9,752 bases of DNA from an uncultured Ruminococcus sp. (GTDB lineage Bacteria > Bacillota > Clostridia > Oscillospirales > Ruminococcaceae). Positions 1 to 5,736 of this stretch are shown in pieces (the stretch's first letter is position 1; every line of letters begins with the position of its first letter). The translations under genes were made by a program, and so were the position numbers. The DNA lies in contig CAADWP010000048.1 of the NCBI GenBank assembly GCA_900752785.1, positions 1-9,752 on the forward strand. Direction: 5' to 3'. Below the pieces are notes generated by a model that had not been told where the DNA came from, did no database searches, and saw only the letters and a list, made by a program, of their open reading frames with translations.

Positions 1-85
1 AGACCTGCAAATAAAAGTCAAGAGGTAGAATGAAGTTTTCACAAAGCTTTCACAAACGAGCAAAGCAAATGAAAAAGGGCACGAC

Positions 86-106
86 AAAAAGACTGCCGAA
101 GCAGTC
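86..106 (-). terminator. Rho-independent terminator, minus strand
   Basis: A perfect 6-bp stem (91-96 with 101-106) closes a TTCG tetraloop when read on the minus strand and is followed directly by five T residues (90-86). It lies 203 bp beyond the IS110 transposase stop and would end transcripts coming from that gene. The loop and T-run orientation fit the minus strand; on the plus strand the stem is followed by A residues. Confidence 0.7.
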
Positions 107-141
107 AAAAAAATTAATTTTGTCGGCAGCCTTGACAGAAC

Positions 142-239
142 ATCATAAAAATGCTGATAGTGTCGTGCCGACGGTGAGGAACTCATGAATAGATTAAATT
201 GAATCACCATCGCACAAGCGATTGTAGCATTTTTATGAT
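142..239. repeat. 14-bp perfect inverted repeat downstream of the IS110 transposase
   Basis: The arm ATCATAAAAATGCT at 142-155 is exactly reverse-complemented at 226-239. A second short complementary pair lies just outside it (CTTGAC at 131-136 and GTCAAG at 251-256), so a long interrupted stem could form across 131-256. A 10-bp direct repeat ATGAATAGAT occurs at 185-194 and 298-307. No gene is visible in 1-308; this structured stretch and the terminator at 86-106 are what it holds. It may include the right end of the IS or a separate intergenic repeat. Confidence 0.6.
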
Positions 240-308
240 AACCTGCCAAGGTCAAGCGGCTTGCGCCGTGCCTTAATTTGCCTCCAGATCGGAATCTATG
301 AATAGATG

Positions 309-1517
309 CTATGTGTTTTTAACAAGCATTGCCTCCTTAACTTTGGCATAATAAATGCGCAGGAACTTGTGTGCTGCGGCGATCATATATACTCTGTACG
401 GCTTACCCTCAGAGCGTTTTTTATCGAGAAACTGATACACGGGATTATCGGCAGGCTTATTTTTAAGAATCACCTGCATGATTTGAAATAGAATTTTTCG
501 CAGCGATGGAGAACCTCGTTTGGAAATACTTCTCGACTTGACGTCAATCTTACCCGACTGATTCGGAGGCGGATCTATCCCGGCCATCGCAGCGACCGAC
601 TTGGAACGCTCGAAGCGTCTGACGTCGCCGATCTCCGCAATGAGCTGCGCTCCCAGAATATGTCCCACTCCGTACAGATTCATAACAGTTTCATATTCCG
701 GGAGCTGCGACGAAAGTTTATCCATTTCCACTCTAAGGGTATTTAGAGTTTCAAGCGTGGAACAGAGCAGATTTACAGCTTCTGTAACAAGCTTCACGAC
801 CGATTCGGTCATGGGCAGAGAGCTTACCTGCGTTCTTGAACAGGCGTGAATTTCCGCCGCTTTTGTTTCGCTGTAATCGTAATGATTCTTCCTGCAAAAG
901 CTTTGGTATTTGGTTTTGAATGCTGATAAAGAAAGCTTTGAAACAGAATCGGCATGGGGAAATTTCAGTACAAAGTCCACCCATTTTTCGTGTCCGTCAG
1001 ATTTCCTCTGAGGGGAAGAAAATAATTTATTTGCATTTGGAAAACAGGAATCAAGCAATGCAATCAGACTGTTTTTCTGCATAACAAGAAGCTTGCTGTA
1101 CTGAATGTACTGTCTATTCATGATTTTAAGCGTTTTGCGGATCGTATCGGCAGGCACGTATTCACGAAGTTCAAGCCACTTGTCAAGGGCATATGAAGCG
1201 AGCTTTAAAGAGTCCTTTTTGTCGGTCTTGACTTTTCTTACACGGTTTGTACTGTAGTCGTCTATCAGCAAGGGATTGACTGCGGAAACAAATATACCCT
1301 CATTATGGAGTGCGTTTGCAATGGGTTCATAATATGTGCCGGTGTACTCCATGACGACCTTTGTTTCACCGGACAGCGATTTGATGAAGTCCGCAAGCTT
1401 TTTAAGTTCACTGCCCGTGTGATGCACATCAAATGGTTCAGCTATGACAACTCCGAATGGCTGTATAACAGCAACTGTGCTTTTGCCTTTGGATACGTCG
1501 ATTCCTACTGCGTTCAT
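309..1517 (-). CDS. IS110-family transposase (DEDD recombinase)
   Basis: This 402-aa protein has full family length. The N-terminal RuvC-like domain carries the expected acidic set: D7 in GIDVSKGKS, E57 in VMEYTG, and D99/D102 in KTDKKDS. The C-terminal Transposase_20 part (about 280-345) has LYGVGHILGAQLIAEIGD, then AAMAGIDPPPNQSG with the conserved Ser (S321), then SKRGSPSLRK. IS110 enzymes cut and rejoin DNA using both domains, and characterised members are guided by an element-encoded bridge RNA. I start at 1517, not at the upstream in-frame ATG at 1559, because AGGAGA sits 8 bases before ATG-1517 and the family begins at M(N)xVGIDVSK. No frameshift or stop is seen, so the enzyme is probably active. 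It is transcribed away from the cargo genes to its right. Confidence 0.95.
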   Translation of the reverse strand: MNAVGIDVSKGKSTVAVIQPFGVVIAEPFDVHHTGSELKKLADFIKSLSGETKVVMEYTGTYYEPIANALHNEGIFVSAVNPLLIDDYSTNRVRKVKTDKKDSLKLASYALDKWLELREYVPADTIRKTLKIMNRQYIQYSKLLVMQKNSLIALLDSCFPNANKLFSSPQRKSDGHEKWVDFVLKFPHADSVSKLSLSAFKTKYQSFCRKNHYDYSETKAAEIHACSRTQVSSLPMTESVVKLVTEAVNLLCSTLETLNTLRVEMDKLSSQLPEYETVMNLYGVGHILGAQLIAEIGDVRRFERSKSVAAMAGIDPPPNQSGKIDVKSRSISKRGSPSLRKILFQIMQVILKNKPADNPVYQFLDKKRSEGKPYRVYMIAAAHKFLRIYYAKVKEAMLVKNT

Positions 1518-1722
1518 AATCTTCTCTCCTAAAATAGAATTTGTAATCGTTAATTCCACACTTTACTCATTACCTATTCTTCCTACTAAGTGATGCGAGC
1601 GCACTTAAGGTTGGCTCTACCTGCAAAATCGAACGCCATAATGAAAGCATGGATAACTGTCTCCCCAGCGGGCGTGGTGTCCCAAGGTGAAATGCGTTAG
1701 TCCAATTACTGCTTTCATTATA
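1518..1722 (-). ncRNA. Candidate IS110 bridge-RNA-bearing leader
   Basis: About 190 nt of non-coding leader lie between the predicted start of transcription (near 1710) and the transposase ATG (1517). In the IS110 group the guide (bridge) RNA is made from the non-coding end upstream of the transposase, and its size is about that of this leader. The sequence holds a perfect 12-bp inverted repeat (1638-1649 with 1710-1721) enclosing a 60-nt GC-rich loop. I cannot assign target or donor guide loops without aligning to the element ends, so this is a positional and structural inference only. Confidence 0.4.
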
Positions 1723-1746
1723 GCTTATGTAACAAGTCCGTGTAAA
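1717..1746 (-). promoter_or_regulatory. Promoter of the IS110 leader and transposase
   Basis: Read on the minus strand, TTTACA (1746-1741) and a perfect TATAAT (1722-1717) are separated by 18 bp. It points into the leader and transposase. The -35 box overlaps the left arm of the palindrome at 1744-1769, so promoter strength could change with the flanking DNA at the insertion site. Confidence 0.65.
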
Positions 1747-1769
1747 CCATGACCGGCTTGCCATGGTTT
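1744..1769. repeat. 8-bp palindrome at the IS/cargo boundary
   Basis: AAACCATG (1744-1751) and CATGGTTT (1762-1769) are perfect inverse complements around a 10-base centre. They sit where the IS leader gives way to the next ORF. This could be a terminal structure of the IS or the palindromic target it chose; one copy cannot decide. Confidence 0.5.
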
Positions 1770-1954
1770 TAACGACTAATTTTATTATAGTAGATGAAAA
1801 TGGAACGTCTGCACCTGCCGACGAAAAGCTGATACAATGGCTGTGTGAAACAAGTCAAGAGACTGTATTTCGTAAAGAACTGACAGATTATAGCAGAGAT
1901 GAAGTTGTTGCGGAAATGAAGCATCTGAAAGAGTATCTTGATATCTTGCTGTAA
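1763..1954 (+). CDS. Short hypothetical protein, possibly 5'-truncated by the IS
   Basis: A 63-aa acidic ORF with no recognised family. It ends in a probable amphipathic helix rich in Glu and Leu (about residues 44-63). Its ATG lies inside the palindrome at the IS edge and has no Shine-Dalgarno sequence before it, unlike every other gene here. I suspect these codons are the 3' end of a longer gene whose 5' part was separated by the IS110 insertion. It is followed by a strong-RBS gene after 79 bp. It may also be non-coding; the mixed charged composition looks protein-like but is not proof. Confidence 0.4.
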   Translation: MVLTTNFIIVDENGTSAPADEKLIQWLCETSQETVFRKELTDYSRDEVVAEMKHLKEYLDILL

Positions 1955-2033
1955 TGTACTTTGCCTAAACGTTGGCTGAAAACACAAATGATACTATTGC
2001 ATAATGTATCTATATTTTTCAGGAGGTCTAATT

Positions 2034-3020
2034 ATGAACAGAGTAGAGGTTTTTTTAAAAGCGAAGGAAAAATTGGAAGCGCTTGCACAATCAGAACACA
2101 TTGACATTAACAAGTATTACTCTCCAGCTACACCCAAAACATTGAAAGAAAACCGTGCGGAAAATCAAGTTTATATTGCAGAGTCATGTTCAAATATGGA
2201 TCTCCCATTTCTTTTCTATCTTTTCTGCGGGCTTCTTGCTGACAGACAATATATGGGTAATATTATTAAGTTTTATTCCAAATCATCAGATACTCAGCAG
2301 ATGCTGAGTGATATTCTTTTGGGGTATGACCCGAAGAAAACAATTGAGAACTATACTGACGCAGCAGCTTTGAAGCAGGCGATTATCAATCGTTACCCGA
2401 ATAAGATCAAAAATGAGAGTAAGTGGGAGAACTACCTCACCGGAGTACATCAGTGTGCTCGTTTTCTGGTAGATGGTAAAATTGGAGGAACTGATCTGAG
2501 CTTTGAATATTTGCTGACGGAACCCAAAACGGCAGATGAGCTAAAAGTATATCTTCATAAGCTTCGGATACTAATCGTAAACCTGTGTGAAGTTGGTCCG
2601 GCTGTATGTTATAACTGGTTAAAAGAATGCGGAGTTATCTGGCTTGCAAAACCTGATTTACATATTAAGCGTGTAGTAGCAGCAGAATTGATGAAATACG
2701 ATAACAAGGAATTTGATCCCGAGCAAATGGATGCTGATAAGATCATTGAAAAATATCGCCGAAATCATATGGATAGTATGTCTTTTCCGAGTGGTTACGG
2801 TATTCGTAAAAGTTGCAAACTGTATTCCGATGAGTTTGTAGCATTATATATGTGGGAATGGGCACAGGAAATCAGAAACAGCAGTACCGATAGCCAATGC
2901 TCAGCATTCAAATTGGATCGCATCTTGTATCTCTATTGTACCAATGGACACTTCTATTTGGATGATGATGATGACAATGATATATCCGAATCTGGTCTGT
3001 TGGGTATGATTGGTGAGTAA
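2034..3020 (+). CDS. HhH-GPD (DNA glycosylase)-like protein
   Basis: A 328-aa, mostly helical protein. ATG-2034 is chosen because AGGAGG lies 7 bases upstream (2021-2026); an earlier in-frame ATG at 2004 has no such site. Residues about 135-215 resemble a helix-hairpin-helix glycosylase core: a helix around LTGVHQCARFL, the hairpin EVGPAVCYNWL (186-196), then KPDLHIKRV (206-214), matching the family pattern G-x-G...VDTHxxRV with D208 at the catalytic Asp position. The Lys that bifunctional glycosylases carry in the hairpin (GVGxKTA) is absent here (VGPAV), so a lyase activity is unlikely. Near the end lie LDRILYLYCTNGHFYLDDD and a run of Asp residues. Such proteins excise damaged or modified bases; the substrate here is unknown. 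It could also be a non-catalytic DNA-binding relative. Family call moderately sure, function inferred. Confidence 0.55.
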   Translation: MNRVEVFLKAKEKLEALAQSEHIDINKYYSPATPKTLKENRAENQVYIAESCSNMDLPFLFYLFCGLLADRQYMGNIIKFYSKSSDTQQMLSDILLGYDPKKTIENYTDAAALKQAIINRYPNKIKNESKWENYLTGVHQCARFLVDGKIGGTDLSFEYLLTEPKTADELKVYLHKLRILIVNLCEVGPAVCYNWLKECGVIWLAKPDLHIKRVVAAELMKYDNKEFDPEQMDADKIIEKYRRNHMDSMSFPSGYGIRKSCKLYSDEFVALYMWEWAQEIRNSSTDSQCSAFKLDRILYLYCTNGHFYLDDDDDNDISESGLLGMIGE

Positions 3021-3247
3021 CAAATTGTCATTTTCAAAAGGGCATTATTAGCGAGTACAATTTGATATTGGACGATGATGTTGCCGAAATATCTGACGAT
3101 ACGCAGATGAGTTCATTCGTAGCTTAGATCAATAATACGCACAACCTAAAGACCTGTCATCTCATGTAGATCATATCAGCTCTTTCTTTATCGTTCATAT
3201 TTCCCAAGCCTTATCGCAAACATAGGGTGTTTTTGTCTCATCGAACT

Positions 3248-3256
3248 TGATATAAT
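3248..3256 (+). promoter_or_regulatory. Extended -10 promoter for the repeat-protein operon
   Basis: A TGnTATAAT extended -10 (3248-3256) lies 41 bp before the start codon of the repeat protein. The -35 region at 17-bp spacing (3228-3233, TGTTTT) is poor, which an extended -10 can tolerate. It probably drives the three tightly spaced genes from 3298 to 5326. Confidence 0.5.
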
Positions 3257-3297
3257 AATATCAGAAGGATAAATCATTTCCGATAAGGAGGGCATTT

Positions 3298-3573
3298 ATG
3301 CGAGTATACGAAGGCTATGGCACAGGTCACCCAGTTTATACGATCAAGGGCAATCAGGTTTATCATGGCTACGGAACAGGTCATCCCGTCTACACTATCA
3401 AAGGCAATCAGGTATATCAGGGGTATGGTACTGGACATCCTGTGTACACAATCAAAGGCAATCAGCTCTTTCATGGATATGGTTGCGGACACCCCGTCTA
3501 TACGATCAAGGGAAACCAAATTTATCAGGGCTACGGAACGGGGCATCCGGTATACACGTTAAAGAACAATTGA
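3298..3573 (+). CDS. Five-repeat Gly/Tyr-rich protein (beta-flower-like)
   Basis: A 91-aa protein built almost wholly from an 18-residue unit, GYGTGHPVYTIKGNQVYx, repeated four times (residues 6-77) with a shorter fifth unit ending in TLKNN. AAGGAGG at 3285-3291 precedes ATG-3298 by 6 bases, so it is a real gene. There is no signal peptide or membrane segment. Short alternating G/Y/H/V repeats like this predict a small closed beta fold with one blade per unit, resembling the tandem-repeat proteins named 4- or 5-fold beta-flower; I make that link from pattern only. At the DNA level the units differ at most third codon positions while the amino acids hardly change. It starts a compact operon with the ATPase 14 bp downstream. 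Function unknown; a binding or assembly module is a guess. Confidence 0.8.
   Translation: MRVYEGYGTGHPVYTIKGNQVYHGYGTGHPVYTIKGNQVYQGYGTGHPVYTIKGNQLFHGYGCGHPVYTIKGNQIYQGYGTGHPVYTLKNN
3313..3570 (+). repeat. 54-bp coding repeats, 4.8 copies
   Basis: Units start at 3313, 3367, 3421, 3475 and 3529 (the last has 42 bp). Units 1 and 2 differ at nine synonymous codons and in only one amino acid. Units 1 and 3 differ at ten synonymous codons and two conservative replacements. The repeat is therefore conserved as protein, not as DNA. Confidence 0.9.
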
Positions 3574-3587
3574 TCGGAGGTTGAACT

Positions 3588-4604
3588 ATGCCCGATAATA
3601 AAAAAGGCAGCAGATACACATTTGATAGCTTTGAGGTTACCGATGCAAACCGCACAGCATTTGAGAAAGCAAATGATTTTGCCGGAAATGCTGATTCCAA
3701 GCCGTTAGCAATATTCGGCGGTACAGCAACAGGAAAGACTCATCTGCTTGCGGTAAAAAACACGGTCGAGCAGAATAATCCCGAATTGACTGTTATCCTC
3801 ACAACAACGGCTGATATGGTGTCAATGCTTACAAGTATTATCAGCAATGGCGGTACAGCAGAGCAATTTCGTGATAAGTATATACAGGCAGATGTCCTTT
3901 TAGTTGACGATATTCAGGAGCTTGCAGGCAAGGAAACGACGCAGGATGAGCTGATTCTTCTATTCAATGTGTTCTACGAATCCGGCAAGCGTTTCATGAT
4001 GACTTCATCAGAGAAAGAATCGTATCACAGACTGAAAGAGCGTTTGATCATTCGTGGATTCTTCGGAGAACTCGCAGTCATCACACAATCATATATCCAT
4101 GCGCAGTTTGAGCCTGAAGCTGAACGCATTGATCAACGAAAGGGTTTACTGCACAAATCAGAGCAGCTTTGCTGGAGATTATTGCATGATGCAGATTTTG
4201 ATATTGATGCATTCAAGTCATATTACAAAGAAGTCTGGGCGTATTCCAGCCGATATATCGGATTATTCGATATGAACCGTGAGGATCTCAGGATCGTATG
4301 CTATCTGAATCGTATTGATACAATGCTGCATTGCAAAACACCGGTCGGTCTGAAATCATGTGAATGGAATACTTGTATTCTGTTTATGCACGCACTCATC
4401 TATACGATTTCTTCATATGATTATACGGCCTACAGAGGAGGATTCTATGGTGACGGTGTTCTGTTTATACCGTTGCCGCATAATGCAGGAGCAGACGGGA
4501 TTGAAATCACAATAGATGAGTTTGATAAGTGGTTTCAAAAATTCTGTGAAGGTTATCAAAACAGCAAGCGCAGAGTGTTCAGACGTCACTGGCGTTTTGA
4601 TTAA
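3588..4604 (+). CDS. DnaA-like AAA+ ATPase with an unknown C-terminal domain
   Basis: A 338-aa protein, with GGAGG seven bases before ATG-3588. Residues 10-170 follow the AAA+ domain of the replication initiator DnaA: YTFDSF at the start, Walker A GGTATGKTHL (G44-T51), Walker B LLVDDIQELAGKETTQDEL (D107/D108), a sensor-1-like MMTSS (137-141), and RLKERLIIRGFFGEL (148-161) in place of the RLxSRFxWGL arginine-finger box. It is too short for a chromosomal DnaA and lacks its DNA-binding domain IV. From about 190 the chain turns into an aromatic, Cys-containing domain I do not recognise, with a basic end (SKRRVFRRHWRF). It is probably an ATP-dependent remodelling or loading protein, like DnaA paralogues, DnaC or IstB. 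The stop is 14 bp before the phosphatase-like gene, so the two are co-expressed. Confidence 0.75.
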   Translation: MPDNKKGSRYTFDSFEVTDANRTAFEKANDFAGNADSKPLAIFGGTATGKTHLLAVKNTVEQNNPELTVILTTTADMVSMLTSIISNGGTAEQFRDKYIQADVLLVDDIQELAGKETTQDELILLFNVFYESGKRFMMTSSEKESYHRLKERLIIRGFFGELAVITQSYIHAQFEPEAERIDQRKGLLHKSEQLCWRLLHDADFDIDAFKSYYKEVWAYSSRYIGLFDMNREDLRIVCYLNRIDTMLHCKTPVGLKSCEWNTCILFMHALIYTISSYDYTAYRGGFYGDGVLFIPLPHNAGADGIEITIDEFDKWFQKFCEGYQNSKRRVFRRHWRFD

Positions 4605-4618
4605 GAGCGGAGGTATTA

Positions 4619-5326
4619 ATGAAGGTATCTGTTTATTCAAGAGAAGCGATAGAATCTATAATTGCAGACGGCTCGTTTCCGAAGAATACCGCTGTTATCA
4701 GCTTTTGTGACCCGGAGCTGAAGCATATTGACAAAGACTATTCCCGTGTTGATTACAGCAGCGCTTGCAATGATGTGTTCTATTGCGAAGTCGATGACCT
4801 TGACCTCGATTATCTGCCGGAAAAGGGATATACCTATGACAGCTTCTTCCCGGAAGCTGCGGAGCTTGCGGAGTATATCCACAAGGCATATTGTGACGGT
4901 AAGAATATCATCTGTCAGTGCGAATACGGACAGAGCCGCAGTGCAGGTTGTGCGGCGGCGATACTGGAGCATTTTTACCGCAGGGGCATTGAGATATTTG
5001 CAGATTACAAGTATTACCCGAATCAAGTGGTATATCACAAGGTATTTTACGCTCTGGAGTCAGCAGCATTTCAGCCTACAGAATATCTACAACGTGTATA
5101 TGACTATTCCGGCACAAAGTACCCTTTCGACAGAAGTGCGATTGAGGAAAGCCTGAACAGACTGCCACAGACCAAAAGAGACATTCTGTATATGTATCTG
5201 TGGGAGAGACAGTCGATAGCTTCAATTGCCAGACTGGCTGGATTTGATAATTTAAAAATCGAACAGATTTTATCGGTATGCCATAGGAATCTTGCACATT
5301 ATATTGCAAGTTGCATGAGAAAATGA
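4619..5326 (+). CDS. CX5R phosphatase-like protein with a helix-turn-helix-like tail
   Basis: A 235-aa protein, with GCGGAGG five bases before ATG-4619. Residues 24-140 resemble a compact dual-specificity/tyrosine phosphatase: beta strands at the N-terminus, an Asp cluster VDDLDLDY (58-65) that could supply the general acid, then ICQCEYGQSRSAGCAAAI with the CX5R loop (C101-R107) and the following Ser. The usual His before the catalytic Cys is Gln here, which may alter activity. Residues about 170-233 look like a region-4 sigma-factor or LuxR-type helix-turn-helix: SLNRLPQTKRDILYMYL, then SIASIARLAGF and a final helix. If real, the fusion links a phosphatase-type sensor to DNA binding. Last gene of the operon, followed directly by a strong terminator. 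The phosphatase motif is clear; the HTH is tentative. Confidence 0.7.
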   Translation: MKVSVYSREAIESIIADGSFPKNTAVISFCDPELKHIDKDYSRVDYSSACNDVFYCEVDDLDLDYLPEKGYTYDSFFPEAAELAEYIHKAYCDGKNIICQCEYGQSRSAGCAAAILEHFYRRGIEIFADYKYYPNQVVYHKVFYALESAAFQPTEYLQRVYDYSGTKYPFDRSAIEESLNRLPQTKRDILYMYLWERQSIASIARLAGFDNLKIEQILSVCHRNLAHYIASCMRK

Positions 5327-5344
5327 TTCATCACAAGAGAGAAA

Positions 5345-5381
5345 CAGAGCATTGCCCACCTTCGGCAATGCTCTGTTTTTT
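5345..5381 (+). terminator. Strong Rho-independent terminator of the cargo operon
   Basis: A perfect 12-bp stem (5345-5356 with 5364-5375) with a 7-nt loop is followed by six T residues. It lies 18 bp after the phosphatase-like gene and also separates the plus-strand cargo from the convergent minus-strand mobilization genes. On the minus strand the stem is followed by TTTCTCTC, which could give weaker termination of the gene at 5386. Confidence 0.9.
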
Positions 5382-5385
5382 AGGG

Positions 5386-5598
5386 CTATTCGTCTTCGTC
5401 CGAACATTCGTCAAGTCCGTGAAGTAGCTGAATATAAACACACTCCGCACGTTCGTGTTCTTCTCCGTCAGTAGACATCATCATTTCAAGGAAATAAGCC
5501 TTTGCTTCTTCGTAATCCGTCCAGACTTCACGTTTTCCGTTGCAGACGGTAGTGACCTTGTGTGTTCGTGGCATTGCCAATTCAGGTGTTTTTAACAT
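5386..5598 (-). CDS. Small mobile-element hypothetical protein
   Basis: A 70-aa protein beginning MLKTPELAMPRTHKVTTV and ending in an acidic tail (DECSDEDE). Start 5598 is chosen because GGAGGT lies 8 bases upstream on the minus strand; the ORF extends 22 codons further without an RBS. Proteins with the core PRTHKVTTVCNGKREVWTD and a following DYEEAKAYFLEMM helix are, from memory, common next to mobilization genes in clostridial integrative elements, but I know no function. No membrane segment is present. It has its own promoter just upstream and lies after mobA in the same direction. Confidence 0.75.
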   Translation of the reverse strand: MLKTPELAMPRTHKVTTVCNGKREVWTDYEEAKAYFLEMMMSTDGEEHERAECVYIQLLHGLDECSDEDE

Positions 5599-5631
5599 AG
5601 CCGTGTACCTCCAAATCATTATTGTAGATAC

Positions 5632-5660
5632 AGTATATATCATAATCATGCAAGAGTCCA
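5632..5660 (-). promoter_or_regulatory. Promoter of the 70-aa gene
   Basis: On the minus strand TGGACT (5660-5655) and TATACT (5637-5632) are 17 bp apart, matching consensus at 4/6 and 5/6. They lie about 33 bp before the ATG at 5598, in the gap after mobA. Confidence 0.5.
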
Positions 5661-5736
5661 GCATATCAAGATAATTGTAATATTCTTTGTGCAGAGCGCA
5701 GCAATATCACAACTATCCCCGGTGCAATGCGCTGTA

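Larger units (their letters stand above)
309..1746 (-). mobile_element. IS110-family insertion sequence, ends not defined
   Basis: The span given is the supported core: transposase, leader and leader promoter. IS110 elements lack reliable terminal inverted repeats and duplicate little or no target, so the exact ends cannot be read from one copy. The right boundary on the plus strand is probably close to 1746-1770, where the promoter ends in a small palindrome. The left boundary is somewhere in 1-308. Confidence 0.75.

Noticed and set aside
3274..3562. Repetitive ORFs in the other frames of the 54-bp repeats
   Set aside because: They lack RBSs, and third-position changes between units fit only the 3298 frame; the others are shadows of the repeats.
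3298..3573. Tandem array as a CRISPR or iteron origin
   Set aside because: The 54-bp units have no spacers, are poorly conserved at DNA level and lie in frame inside a gene with a strong RBS.
4637..5038. 133-aa minus-strand ORF opposite the phosphatase-like gene
   Set aside because: No RBS and no recognisable motif; the plus strand has a clear gene with CX5R motif and operon spacing.
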